56,902 nt of DNA, from positions 1 to 56,902 of the forward strand of contig CAXTMA010000002.1 of NCBI GenBank assembly GCA_964245015.1. Direction: 5' to 3'. Position 1 is the stretch's first letter. Each line of letters opens with the position of its first letter. This DNA is from RH-AL1 sp964245015. GTDB taxonomy: Bacteria > Pseudomonadota > Alphaproteobacteria > Rhizobiales > Beijerinckiaceae. This document shows, one piece after another, positions 18,754 to 27,552 of the stretch. A program made the translations under genes and the position numbers. Below the pieces are notes generated by a model. That model worked only from the letters and a program-made list of their open reading frames with translations, had not been told where the DNA came from and did no database searches.

Positions 18754-19567
18754 AGGGTGGTTGATGAAGGCCCAGCGGCGAGTAGGTGAACACCTCGCAG
18801 CCGTCCTTCGTCACGCCCAGCGTGTGCTCGAACTGCGCCGACAGCGAGCGGTCGCGGGTCACCGCCGTCCAGCCGTCCGACAGGATCTTCACGTGCGGGC
18901 GGCCGAGATTGATCATCGGCTCAACCGTGAAGAACATGCCGGCCTTCAACGTGACGCCTTCACCCTTGCGGCCGTAGTGCAGGATGTTGGGCTCGTCGTG
19001 GAACAGGCGGCCGAGGCCGTGGCCGCAGAAGTCGCGCACCACCGAGCAGCGCTCGGCTTCGGCATAGCTCTGGATGGCGGCGCCGATATCGCCGGTGGTG
19101 GCGCCGTCGCGGATCACGGCAATGCCGCGCTCCAGCGCCTCGTGCGTGACCTCGATCAGGCGCTGGGCGCGGCGCGGCACCTCGCCCACGAGATACATGC
19201 GCGAGGAGTCGCCGTGCCAGCCGTCCACGATCAGCGTGACGTCGATGTTGAGGATCTCGCCGTCGCGCAACGGCTTGCGATCGGGCAGGCCATGGCAGAC
19301 GACGTGGTTGAACGAGGTGCAGATCGACTTGCGATAGCCGCGATAGTCGAGCGGAGCTGGGTAGGCGCCGTGCGCCATCGCGAAGTCGAAGACGAGGTCG
19401 TCGAGCTCCTGGGTGCTGACGCCCGGCTTGACGTGGGCGGTCAGCATGTCCAGCGCCTCGGCGGTCAGCCGGCCGGCCGCCCTCATGCCGGCAAAGGCGT
19501 CGGCGTTGTGGATCTTGATCTGGCCGGTCTTGCGACTCGGCGCTTCGAGCGCGTCGACAAATGTCAT
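18728..19567 (-). CDS. map: Methionine aminopeptidase, type I
   Basis: Methionine aminopeptidase removes the initiator methionine from nascent proteins. The 279-residue protein shows the pita-bread fold markers: CTSFNHVVCHGLPD, ILNIDVTLIVDGWHGDSSR with two metal-binding aspartates, VVRDFCGHGLGRLFHDEP with the metal-binding histidine, FFTVEPMINLG with the glutamate, and SAQFEHTLGVT with the final glutamate region. Type I lacks the extra helical insertion, as here. The C-terminal ~25 residues overlap radC. It is the first gene of a map-radC unit on the minus strand. Confidence 0.96.
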   Translation of the reverse strand: MTFVDALEAPSRKTGQIKIHNADAFAGMRAAGRLTAEALDMLTAHVKPGVSTQELDDLVFDFAMAHGAYPAPLDYRGYRKSICTSFNHVVCHGLPDRKPLRDGEILNIDVTLIVDGWHGDSSRMYLVGEVPRRAQRLIEVTHEALERGIAVIRDGATTGDIGAAIQSYAEAERCSVVRDFCGHGLGRLFHDEPNILHYGRKGEGVTLKAGMFFTVEPMINLGRPHVKILSDGWTAVTRDRSLSAQFEHTLGVTKDGCEVFTYSPLGLHQPPYAASLHGC

Positions 19568-20057
19568 GATGGGTGGGTCACGATCGTCGGGTGACAGGTG
19601 TCATGGCGTCGTCCGAGGAAGCTGCGAGCCTGCGGCTGCCGGCCGGGGCCACCGCGCGAGGTCGGGCTGGCAATCTAATCGCTTCTCGCACCGCCGCAAG
19701 CGCGTTGCACCGCTGAACACCGGCAGCGGCGAAGTCGCTGACGTTCAAGCGATCGCAGGAAAGGCGACACTTCGCCCGTGGGTCGCCCGCTTGGGTCGCC
19801 CGCTTAAACCGCCCTCTTTGATCGCCGTAATCGGAAGGTCACGACCGCCGACGAGCCTTCCTCGAAAGCCGACTTGCGTGCGGGTCGCCGGATGGCGGCA
19901 AGGGTGACGAAGCACAAGGCGGCGAATGCTCGTCGATCCGGGACGTTGCCGGCCGCGGCCGAACCAGGGACTACGGGACCCTTGCCGTCCCCCTCGCCGC
20001 CATTCAGTCCGGCGACTCGCGTAGGCTTGCTTGGCCAGGGACAGAGATCGGCCTGTT

Positions 20058-20140
20058 GGTCCCAATCCGGTTCGATATGCGATGGTATTGTGTTGCATCG
20101 GAATCGTCCGAAGACCGCTGCACGTTTTTCGCTCCGAATC
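20058..20140 (+). repeat. Decayed copy of double-hairpin interspersed repeat (family 2)
   Basis: This stretch aligns along its whole length with 44842-44926. Shared blocks include TATTGTG, GCATCGGA, TCGTCCGAA and ACCGCTGC in the same order and spacing. The hairpin arms are partly eroded (for example TCCGAATC where the other copy has TCCGATGC), so it is an older or mutated copy. Confidence 0.75.
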
Positions 20141-20368
20141 TTCGGAACGGGATTGCTGTGCCTGCGAGCGATTATCGATCGTTCTTCCAGAAGTACAGGC
20201 GCGCTTGGAAGCTCTTATCAGATTGGCCGAGAGCTCTTGCTATTCGTGTTGGGCATGTGATCTGCCTGCCTGCGACCAGATCGCGAGATTGCGCCGGACT
20301 TGGCGGTGGGAACCGGTGTTTCGAAGGGAGTGTGCGAGTCAGGTTTGTGAGCCTGCTTTGATGATTTT

Positions 20369-20387
20369 GTCAGGCAAAATGCCTGAC
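20369..20387 (-). terminator. Hairpin downstream of tRNA-Leu, possible terminator
   Basis: A perfect 8-bp stem (GTCAGGCA/TGCCTGAC) with a three-base loop lies 20 bases beyond the tRNA-Leu 3' end, in the direction of its transcription. There is no run of T after the stem on the minus strand, so it is not a canonical intrinsic terminator; it may be a processing or stability element. Confidence 0.35.
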
Positions 20388-20406
20388 ACCAACGACTTGG
20401 CAAGGA

Positions 20407-20493
20407 TGGTGACCTCTCCGGGACTCGAACCCGGACGCCCCGCAGGGCTCGGCATTTTAAGTGCCGTGCGTCTACCGATTTCGCCAAGAGGTC
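20407..20493 (-). tRNA. tRNA-Leu (anticodon UAA)
   Basis: A complete class II tRNA reads on the minus strand. The seven-base acceptor stem GACCTCT pairs with AGAGGTC, the discriminator is A and CCA is encoded (20407-20409). The anticodon loop CTTAAAA has anticodon TAA at 20457-20459. The long variable arm (GAGCCCTGCGGGGCGTC region) and TTCGAGT T-loop are typical of leucine tRNAs. It lies 91 bases downstream of the secreted hypothetical gene on the same strand. Confidence 0.97.
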
Positions 20494-20584
20494 TGCCTGT
20501 CGCCAACACGCACCGTTTCCCATTCCCGCTCCGGCTTGGCAATGGCGGCGCCCGATCGGGCAAGATCCTCGGCCTGACGCCAGG

Positions 20585-21562
20585 CTACTTCGCGACCACC
20601 TCGATGTCCCGGTCGAGCGTGGCGCTGACCTTGAAGGTGGTCTGGTAGGTGCGCGCGTCGTGGCGGGCGACGGCGACGTACTCTCCCTCGGCTAGGACCA
20701 GGGAGGGAAAGGCGCCGATCAGCTCGCGGATGATGTCGCCGCCCGGCGTCAGGATGGTGAAGGCGGTGTTGGCCAAAGCCTCGCCGCCGCTCTCGTTGAC
20801 GAGCTTCAGCGTCATCACGGCCGAGCGGTGGCGCAGCACCGCGTCGGTGAGCTTGCCGCCCTGCACCTTGAGGTCGGCCGCCACCACCGAATTGGTCTTG
20901 TTGCCCACGCCCGAGCGCTGCCCGCCGGTATAGCCGGCCGTATCGAGCAGGGTCGACACCACGTGATAGTTGCCCTCCGGCACGGCGATGAGGTCCCCGG
21001 CCTTGGCGCCGTTGAGGACGAGCTTGGCTTCCGAGTTGCCGGTTTCGGGCACGAAGATCGAGATGGACAGCTTGGCCGGATTAATCGGCTTGTCGCCGAG
21101 CATGCCCACGATGCGCAGCGCGCCGGCATTGAGCACCAGCCGCTCGCTCGACGCGTGATCGCCCAGCGTGACCCGGCGTACGGCGGAGGCGAGATCGAGG
21201 GCTGCGTGCACGATGTACGTGCCCTCGGGCAGGGCAAGGGTCGGCGCCGCGTCGGCGGACTCCACGATCATCCTGTGGTGCCCCTGCGCATCGGCGCGCT
21301 CGTCGAAGACGCGCCAGTGGATCGGCCCCTGCCGGATCGGCTGGGCGTCGCGCGGCGTCAGCAGGGCCGAAAGGTAGAGGTCGTGCGGATGCGGTTCGCC
21401 CGCCGCCGGGAGCGGGGGACGCCGGACGACCGGACCCTCGATCGCGTCGAGGAGTGGCGGCTCCGTGCCGGGCCGCGTCAGCGCGACCTGCGCGTTCGCT
21501 GCGCCGGCGAGGACGCACAGCAGCGCGCCGGTCGCCGGGATCGTCCGCCTCCAGCCTTTCAC
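20585..21562 (-). CDS. Secreted hypothetical protein
   Basis: I do not recognise a named family. The 325-residue product has a signal peptide (TGALLCVLAGAANA, cleavage after ANA) and then repeated beta-rich units built around the pattern LPEGTYIVHA, VPEGNYHVVS and LAEGEYVAVA, about 85-95 residues apart. These look like three related immunoglobulin-like or carboxypeptidase-regulatory-like modules. It is probably periplasmic. The GTG start overlaps the stop of the upstream YfhO-like gene (GTGA), so the two form one operon, which hints at a shared envelope role. Confidence 0.8.
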   Translation of the reverse strand: MKGWRRTIPATGALLCVLAGAANAQVALTRPGTEPPLLDAIEGPVVRRPPLPAAGEPHPHDLYLSALLTPRDAQPIRQGPIHWRVFDERADAQGHHRMIVESADAAPTLALPEGTYIVHAALDLASAVRRVTLGDHASSERLVLNAGALRIVGMLGDKPINPAKLSISIFVPETGNSEAKLVLNGAKAGDLIAVPEGNYHVVSTLLDTAGYTGGQRSGVGNKTNSVVAADLKVQGGKLTDAVLRHRSAVMTLKLVNESGGEALANTAFTILTPGGDIIRELIGAFPSLVLAEGEYVAVARHDARTYQTTFKVSATLDRDIEVVAK

Positions 21563-23991
21563 CGGCTCTCCCCGTGTCGCTCGCCGCGGAGCAGGTCGCC
21601 TGCCGCCGCCGCCAGATTAGCAAGAGCGAGAGGATAGAAGGCGAATTCGACGCTGTGATGGCCGGCGCCGACCTCCACGCCTCGGAACAGCAGGTCGGCG
21701 CGCAGCAGCGGCGCGGGCACGCCGTCGACGCAGGCTTCCCAGCCGGGATAGACGAGGTCGTGGAGGACCACCACGCCCGCGCTCGGCGCCTCGACGTCGA
21801 CCACCACCCGATTCTCGCCGTAGGTGGTGATGACGGCGGTGCCGCCGGTGGTGATGCGCGATGGATCGAGCAGCGAGCGGTCGAGCAGCTTCGCCGCGTC
21901 GGCCTCCTCGATCAGCGCTTCGGCGAGAGGGTCGAAGCGCGGCAGGCCGCCGCTGACCAGAACGTTCTCGCCCTCGATCGGCTTGAGCCTGCCGGCAACG
22001 GTGACGCGGGGTACGGGCGTGCCGTCGAGGCGGTAGATGAAGAAGCGGTCGCCGGCAAACAGCAGTGTGGCGCGCGGCCGGGGAATATGGCGGGGCAGAT
22101 CGGCGACGGGCCGGTCGAGGATGAGGTAGTCGAGCCCGAGCAGGGCCGCCAGGCGCGAGTTATAGCCGCGAAACGTGTCGGGGAAGGTGCGCAGGGTCGT
22201 ATCGACGGCGCTTTCCCCGACGCCGACCGCGCGCTCGTAGGCGGCGATGCGCAGCGGGTTGTAGCCGACCGTGTCCTGCAGCTTGAGCACCATGGACGCG
22301 TTCTGCCACGATCCGTCGAGCCCCAGGATCTCGACGCGGGGATGCTCACCTCTAGCTTGCCGTTCGCCGAGTTCGCGATCAAGGATCGCGAGACCGCGGG
22401 CTTGATCGGGCTGAAGCCCGTCGAAGGCGCTGTAGGTCGAGGCCGGCTCGGCGTTGAGCGGCGAGGCGGCGTTGAACCAGACGAGCTGGGCGGCCGTGGC
22501 GAGGACGAGGCCGAGGGCGACCGGAGCACGCCGGCCGCGCTGCCGGGCGACGATGAGCAGCGAGGCTTCGGCAAGAACGACGCCGCTTGAGGCGGCCAAT
22601 TCGAGGGCCGAGCGCTCGAGCTGACCGGCCTGCCTGGCGAAGGCGAGGCCGGAACCGACGAGCCAAGCCGCGCCGAGAAGGGTTGCGGCGGCAAGCGCCA
22701 GCGCGAGGATGAACGTCGCCGGGCGGCGCGGCAAACCATGCGCGATGTATTCGTGCAGGAGCGAGCCGCCGAGCAGAGCCAGTCCGACGTTCGCGACGAA
22801 GGTGGCGTCGGCCGGCCGTCGGTACAGCGACACTCCCGGCAGCCAGTCGAAAGCGAATGCGAACAGGGGCGTCGATCGGCCGAAGGCATAAAGGAAGGCG
22901 CAGCCGGTCAGCAGCGCGAAGAAGCGGGCGTCGCGGGCCAGTGCCCGGCCGCCGGCCAGCCCGTGCCAAGCCAGGAGCACCATCGGCAGCGTGCCGGTGA
23001 AGAGATAGTCGATGGATCGGTCGGTCCAGTCGTTTCCCGCGGCTGTGGCGGCGCCCGGACCCCAATAGTCGTAGATCCTGTCCAGCGAGCCGAACGCGTT
23101 GGGGGCGACCAGGGTCAGCAGGTTGACGGGATCAAGCGAGCCTTCAAGCGCCATGCCGAAGGCGATGCCCGGCCGATTGGACCCGTGCAGGAATTGCATG
23201 GTGAGCAGGATCGGGACCGCCGTGACCGCCAGCGTGACGAAACCGGCGACGAGCAGCACGAGCAGCCGGTGCCAGGCGAAGGCGATCGGCGATGCAGCTT
23301 GCAGGATGCGGCGACCGGCCAAGGCCAGCAGCGTCAGGCAAAGAAGGTAGGCGACCTGATCGCGCCCGAGCGCCATCAGCGCGGCGCAAAGGCCGGCCCC
23401 CACGGCAAGACGGAGCGAGCGCCTGTCGAGCGCCGCTTCCAGCGACCAGACCGCGGCCGGGAAGAAGGAGTAGGAGATGATCATTCCGGTGTGCTGCAGC
23501 CGCGCCGCCGCCGAACCGCCGAACATGAACACCAGCGCGGCGAGCAGGGCCGCCGCAGGATGCCAGCCCCAGCGCCGGGTCAGGCCGAGCAGGGCGCCGC
23601 CGCCGCACAGCAGGTGAGCGAAGATCATCGCATCGAAGGCAGCCATCGAGGCGCGCGGCCAGAGAAGGGCGAGCAGCGCCATCGTGGGCGTGGTCACCAG
23701 CGACTGCGGGTCGGCGACCGACGGCGAGCCGGCAAAGTAATACGGGTTCCAGAGCGGCACGACGCCACGGTTGAGGGCATCGCCGAGGAAGCGGAACATC
23801 GGGTAGAAGTGGTTCTTCGCGTCCCAAGGCACCACTTCGCGGGCGATCTGCCAGCGGGCGAAGGCGAGAATGGTGACGGCAGCGAGTGCGACAACGAGAA
23901 GAACACGGGTGCGCAGTGCCCACGGCGCCGGACGCGCGCGGGCCACCGCATCAGACCGCCCGGAACCGGCCAGTGCGACGGTGTTCGACAT
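21559..23991 (-). CDS. Large YfhO-like polytopic membrane protein
   Basis: This ~810-residue protein has about a dozen hydrophobic segments in its first two thirds, beginning near LLVVALAAVTILAF. The first loop contains VPWDAKNHFYPMFRFLGD and PLWNPYYFAGSPSVADPQS, closely like the early loop of YfhO and other GT-C-type membrane proteins. The C-terminal third is soluble and beta-rich (VVLHDLVYPGWEACVDGVPA), also seen in YfhO relatives. YfhO-type proteins are proposed glycosyltransferases that use lipid-linked sugars. The start is placed at 23991 (MSNTVALAG); an ATG two codons upstream and one at 24039 are alternatives. It overlaps the downstream secreted protein gene. Confidence 0.82.
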   Translation of the reverse strand: MSNTVALAGSGRSDAVARARPAPWALRTRVLLVVALAAVTILAFARWQIAREVVPWDAKNHFYPMFRFLGDALNRGVVPLWNPYYFAGSPSVADPQSLVTTPTMALLALLWPRASMAAFDAMIFAHLLCGGGALLGLTRRWGWHPAAALLAALVFMFGGSAAARLQHTGMIISYSFFPAAVWSLEAALDRRSLRLAVGAGLCAALMALGRDQVAYLLCLTLLALAGRRILQAASPIAFAWHRLLVLLVAGFVTLAVTAVPILLTMQFLHGSNRPGIAFGMALEGSLDPVNLLTLVAPNAFGSLDRIYDYWGPGAATAAGNDWTDRSIDYLFTGTLPMVLLAWHGLAGGRALARDARFFALLTGCAFLYAFGRSTPLFAFAFDWLPGVSLYRRPADATFVANVGLALLGGSLLHEYIAHGLPRRPATFILALALAAATLLGAAWLVGSGLAFARQAGQLERSALELAASSGVVLAEASLLIVARQRGRRAPVALGLVLATAAQLVWFNAASPLNAEPASTYSAFDGLQPDQARGLAILDRELGERQARGEHPRVEILGLDGSWQNASMVLKLQDTVGYNPLRIAAYERAVGVGESAVDTTLRTFPDTFRGYNSRLAALLGLDYLILDRPVADLPRHIPRPRATLLFAGDRFFIYRLDGTPVPRVTVAGRLKPIEGENVLVSGGLPRFDPLAEALIEEADAAKLLDRSLLDPSRITTGGTAVITTYGENRVVVDVEAPSAGVVVLHDLVYPGWEACVDGVPAPLLRADLLFRGVEVGAGHHSVEFAFYPLALANLAAAAGDLLRGERHGESR

Positions 23992-24654
23992 CGTCATCGC
24001 CGCGGTGACCGACTGGACCGCGAGGGTTCCTCGCACCACTTCGGACCGCTGCCTCCGTTCGGCTCCTTGGTTCTCAAATCCTCAGCAACGACCGGCCCAT
24101 GAAGCATCGCCGACGTGCGGGTTCGCCGGTCGGCTGCGAACCTCGCTGTCGCGGGCGCTCTGGCCGGATCCATTGGCGTCGTTCTCCGGTTCATGGTCGA
24201 GCGTGTCGCCGTAAAGGCGCAGCGGCGAACGGGATCTAGCCGCAACGCGTTGAATCCAGGATGAATAAGGCGCTTCGCGGGCGGCGTGCCGATTGTTCTC
24301 TGATCATCCGCTGGAGGAAAACGCCTCGCATGCCGTTCTGTTGATCGGCACGGCGCGACCTCGCGTCTGCCCCATGATCCATCGATCCGCCCATCGCGCG
24401 ACGCTTGGTCAGGAGGGTCAGCACGCGCGCAAGGGCCGGCTCGGAAAGCTTGCGCTTTACGCCTTCATCGACTGGCCTGCTGCGGCGACTGTCTCGTCGC
24501 TGACGCCCCGTTGGCCCTCGCTCGCCTGAGCGACGCACCGGATGGTATGCTGCCTGCACCGCTTGGCGGCAGCACGGATGTGTGCCGGCGCAGAGTTCAT
24601 TAACCATGAACTGCGACTCTTGCCGCGGTGGAAATCCGTTGGTGGCGCGCGTCA
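23992..24654. other. Intergenic region upstream of DUF2336 and YfhO-like genes
   Basis: About 660 bases lie between the two divergent genes and must hold both promoters. No gene here is convincing: several open frames exist on each strand, but none has a recognisable product or ribosome site. The one clear motif is an inverted repeat containing TTAACCAT close to the DUF2336 start (described separately). Confidence 0.5.
24594..24612 (+). promoter_or_regulatory. Inverted repeat with CtrA-like half site TTAACCAT
   Basis: Seven-base arms AGTTCAT/ATGAACT flank TAACC, giving a 19-base inverted repeat 42 bases upstream of the DUF2336 start. The bases 24600-24607 read TTAACCAT, identical to the half-site known for the alphaproteobacterial cell-cycle regulator CtrA. 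One half-site can occur by chance, so regulation by CtrA is only a suggestion. Confidence 0.3.
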
Positions 24655-25920
24655 ATGATTCTCGAACAGTTTCAGGCATGGGCCCGCACGGCGCCGGCAA
24701 GCGGGCGGGCCGACGGCATCAGGGTTCTGGTCAAGGCGACGCTGTATTCCGACCTCGGCGTGGTCCGCCGCGACGCGATCCGGGTGCTGACCGAATTCCT
24801 CGACGATCCCTCGCCCATCGTGCGCACCGCACTGGCGGAGGCTCTGGCGGGCGCGCCGCATGCGCCCCATCATCTCATCCTCGCGCTCGCCGACGATCAG
24901 GCCGAGATCGCCGCCATCGTGCTGTCGCGCTCAAGCGTGCTGAGCGATGCCGAACTGATCGATTGCGCGGGCTCGACCGGCGCCGCCGCCCAGGCGGCGA
25001 TCGCCGCCCGCCGCGACCTGTCGGAGGATGTCGCATCCGCGCTCGCCGATGTCGCCGCGCCGTCCGCCCTCGCCGTTCTCGCCGGCAATCGCGCGGCTGT
25101 CCTCCCCGATGCCGCGATCCGGCGCATGGTGGAGCGTTGCGGCGATCATGGCGAACTTCGCGAAGCGCTGCTGACCCGGCCCGATCTGCCGCCGGACGTG
25201 CGGGTCGGCCTCGTGGCCGCCGCGACGCGCGCGCTTGCCGCCTTCGTGACCGGGCGGAACTGGATGGCCGAAGATCGCATGGGGAGGGTCGCGGTGGAAG
25301 CGCGGGACAGGGCGGTCGTCACCATCGCCGCCGACGGATCGGCCGCGCGACGCATCGAGCTGGTCGCCCACCTGCGCGGCACCGGGCAGCTCACCATGGG
25401 CTTGGCGTTCCGCGCCATTCTCAGCGGCCGGCTCGATCTGTTCCAGGCCGTGCTGTGCGAATTGACGGGCATGCCCCCTGCGCGCGTCGACGGTTTGGTG
25501 CGGCACTGCGGCAGCAGCGGCTTCGCCGCGCTCTACCGTCATGCCGGGCTGCCGGACGACCTGCTTCCAGCCTTTCGCGCCGCGCTGCGGGCCGCTCACG
25601 ACACTCAGGGCAGCGGCTCGGCGCTGTCGCTGGCGGCCGTGGAACGGGTGCTCGCCTCTTGTGAAACCATCAACGGCGGCGAGCTCGACAGACTGCTCGT
25701 GATGCTTCGGCGCTTCGAGGCGGAAGCGGCTCGCGACGAGGCGCGCCTGGATGCGGCGACGCGGGACGCGGCCACCGAAGCGCTCCTTCTCGCCGACAAC
25801 GACGCCCTGCCGGGGCACCTGCCCGCGCAGCGAAGCGCGTGGCGCCCGGTCGGCCGGTACCAGGCGCCGCGATACACCATCGACCTCGCCGCCATCGAGG
25901 CGCAGCTCTGCGCCGCGTGA
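24655..25920 (+). CDS. DUF2336 helical-repeat protein
   Basis: The 421-residue protein is almost entirely helical with HEAT-like repeats in its N-terminal half (VRRDAIRVLTEFLDDPSPIV, VRTALAEALAGAPHAPHHLI), matching the DUF2336 family found in alphaproteobacteria. Family members have been linked to cell-cycle or signalling functions in some species, but this one cannot be assigned. The start is ATG 24655; a GTG at 24628 in the same frame is possible, and neither has a strong ribosome site. No signal peptide or membrane segment is seen. It is convergent with the Nudix gene three bases away. Confidence 0.85.
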   Translation: MILEQFQAWARTAPASGRADGIRVLVKATLYSDLGVVRRDAIRVLTEFLDDPSPIVRTALAEALAGAPHAPHHLILALADDQAEIAAIVLSRSSVLSDAELIDCAGSTGAAAQAAIAARRDLSEDVASALADVAAPSALAVLAGNRAAVLPDAAIRRMVERCGDHGELREALLTRPDLPPDVRVGLVAAATRALAAFVTGRNWMAEDRMGRVAVEARDRAVVTIAADGSAARRIELVAHLRGTGQLTMGLAFRAILSGRLDLFQAVLCELTGMPPARVDGLVRHCGSSGFAALYRHAGLPDDLLPAFRAALRAAHDTQGSGSALSLAAVERVLASCETINGGELDRLLVMLRRFEAEAARDEARLDAATRDAATEALLLADNDALPGHLPAQRSAWRPVGRYQAPRYTIDLAAIEAQLCAA

Positions 25921-25923
25921 GGC

Positions 25924-26547
25924 TCAATCGGGATCCATCAGGCGGGTCGCCTTCGCCCAGAACAGATGCAGCAGCGTCTTGGCATCCACGATCTCGCCGC
26001 GTTCGACCATGGCGATGGCCGCATCCAGGGTCGTCTCGATCACCTCGATGTCCTCGCCCTCGCTGACGAGGCCGCCACCGGCGGTGATTCGATCCCCGGC
26101 GCGGTAGGGCGCCACGAAGTAGGTCATGCGCTCGGAAAAGCTTCCCGGCGAGGAATAGGCTTCAAACAGCCGGCGCGGCGTCCCGCTCAGGCGGATGCCG
26201 GTCTCCTCCTCGGTTTCCTTGATGATCCGGGTCAGGGGATCGGCGCCTTCGAGCTTGCCCGCGCAGGTTTCAATCAGCGCTTCGCTTCCGCGCTTCAGGA
26301 AGTCCACGCCGCGGAACTGCCGGATCAGGATGATGGTGCCGCGCGTCCGGTCAAAGGGGAGGATGGAGGCGCCATCGCCCGTGTCGAGGATTTCGCGGGT
26401 GAGCACGCCCATGTCGCCATCGCGCCGCCGGCGGCGGAACACGACCCGTTCGAAGCGGCCGAAGCCTTCGTGCAGGGTGGTGCGCTCGGTGATCTCGGTC
26501 GGCTCGCTCAAGGTGGCAGGCTCCGTGCGTCGGCCCGGTGCCGACAA
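25924..26547 (-). CDS. Nudix hydrolase, NudK/ADP-sugar pyrophosphatase type
   Basis: This 207-residue protein has a variant Nudix box, GKLEGADPLTRIIKETEEET followed by GI. It is one residue shorter before the helix than the standard box, with K for the usual R, but the metal-binding EExG part is intact. The same spacing occurs in E. coli NudK as I remember it (GLLDNDEPEV, then EAIEETG), so GDP-mannose or ADP-ribose pyrophosphatase activity is the best guess. A preceding strand, TIILIRQFR, is also typical. It is 50 bases downstream of NAD kinase on the minus strand, possibly in one unit, and convergent with DUF2336. Confidence 0.88.
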   Translation of the reverse strand: MSAPGRRTEPATLSEPTEITERTTLHEGFGRFERVVFRRRRRDGDMGVLTREILDTGDGASILPFDRTRGTIILIRQFRGVDFLKRGSEALIETCAGKLEGADPLTRIIKETEEETGIRLSGTPRRLFEAYSSPGSFSERMTYFVAPYRAGDRITAGGGLVSEGEDIEVIETTLDAAIAMVERGEIVDAKTLLHLFWAKATRLMDPD

Positions 26548-26600
26548 AGCGGCATCCTACCGCCGATGCGGGGACAAGGTCGAGGAGGCCGCCGGCGGCG

Positions 26601-27404
26601 TCAATAAACGAACTGTTCCAGCAGGATGCGCTCGTCCAGCGAATGGCCGGGATCGTGCAGCAGCACCAGTCCGGTGGCGAGATCCATGGCGATCTCCACC
26701 CGCACGACGTCGCGCACCTCGAAATGGTCGGCGACCGCCGAAACCGGCCGCTTGGCGTCCTCGAGGATGTCGATGGCGACGTGGGCGCTGTCGCGCAGCA
26801 GGGCGCCGCGCCAGCGCCTCGGGCGGAAGGCGGAGATCGGGGTGAGGGCCATCAGCGAGGTGTTGAGCGGAAGGATCGGCCCGCCCACGGACAGGTTGTA
26901 GGCGGTGGAGCCGGCCGGCGTGGCGACCATCACCCCGTCGGCGATGAGTTCTTGCAGGCGCTCGACGCCGTCGATGTGGATCCTGAGCTTGGCCGCCTGA
27001 TAGGTCTGCCGGGACAGGAACACCTCGTTGATCGCCCGGCCCTTGTGGACGCGGCCGTCCCGCGTGGTGGCCAGCATGGTCAGGGGGTGGATCACCGACG
27101 GCTGCGCCTTCGCCAGGCGCCCGAGGAGGTCGCCCTCGTGACCGGTTGATTCCGACGCCTCGTTCATCAGGAAACCGACCGATCCCCGGTTCATGCCGAA
27201 GATGGGAAGCCCCGAGAACATGAAGCGATGCAGGGTTTGCAGCATCAGGCCGTCGCCGCCGAGCGCGACCACCACGTCGGCCTCCTCCTCGGCGGCATCG
27301 CCGTAGATCGCGGCGTAGCGATCGCGGGCGGCATCGGCTTCGGCCGTGCCCGACGACAGGAAGGCGATACGCTTGGGCGGTCCGGCGCCGTCGCGGGCGA
27401 GCAT
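26601..27404 (-). CDS. nadK: NAD kinase
   Basis: NAD kinase phosphorylates NAD to NADP. The family markers are present: VVVALGGDGLMLQTLH with the GGDG motif, FGMNRGSVGFLMNE, and GVMVATPAGSTAYNLSVGGP with the second substrate-binding block. I place the start at the ATG 27404 (MLARDGAGPPKRIAF) because the fold begins there. Upstream in-frame residues are arginine-rich and unlike the family. The 267-residue length fits alphaproteobacterial NAD kinases. It is followed by a Nudix hydrolase, a plausible partner in nucleotide metabolism. Confidence 0.96.
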   Translation of the reverse strand: MLARDGAGPPKRIAFLSSGTAEADAARDRYAAIYGDAAEEEADVVVALGGDGLMLQTLHRFMFSGLPIFGMNRGSVGFLMNEASESTGHEGDLLGRLAKAQPSVIHPLTMLATTRDGRVHKGRAINEVFLSRQTYQAAKLRIHIDGVERLQELIADGVMVATPAGSTAYNLSVGGPILPLNTSLMALTPISAFRPRRWRGALLRDSAHVAIDILEDAKRPVSAVADHFEVRDVVRVEIAMDLATGLVLLHDPGHSLDERILLEQFVY

Positions 27405-27552
27405 GGGAGGCTCTCGTGCGGGGGATCGAACCCTCTTAAGCTCGCCGCCGAGCGAAGGCAAAGCGGAGGATCGAAGGCGAAGCGCTCTGAGGCAACGGAA
27501 CGCGCGGCTCAGCCGCGGCCGGGCGGCCTGCGCGGCGCTCGGAAAACCCGCG

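Larger units (their letters stand above)
19568..20406. other. Long intergenic region between map and tRNA-Leu
   Basis: These ~840 bases carry no gene I can support. The part nearest map presumably holds its promoter. From about 20050 to 20400 the sequence becomes visibly more AT-rich than its surroundings; it contains a decayed interspersed repeat (20058-20140) and a small hairpin (20369-20387) beside the 3' end of tRNA-Leu. No integrase and no direct copy of the tRNA end were found. Confidence 0.55.

Noticed and set aside
20058..20406. An integrated element at tRNA-Leu
   Set aside because: No integrase, no second copy of the tRNA end and no phage-like gene are visible, so I report only a weak compositional oddity.
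20218..20563. Short minus-strand frames across tRNA-Leu
   Set aside because: They read through the tRNA, giving the well-known artefactual product seen in many databases.
22738..24102. A 454-residue plus-strand frame opposite the YfhO-like gene
   Set aside because: Highly charged, low-complexity product. The opposite strand gives a coherent membrane protein.
24236..24700. A 154-residue minus-strand frame before DUF2336
   Set aside because: Overlaps the DUF2336 start and promoter region and shows no recognisable domain.
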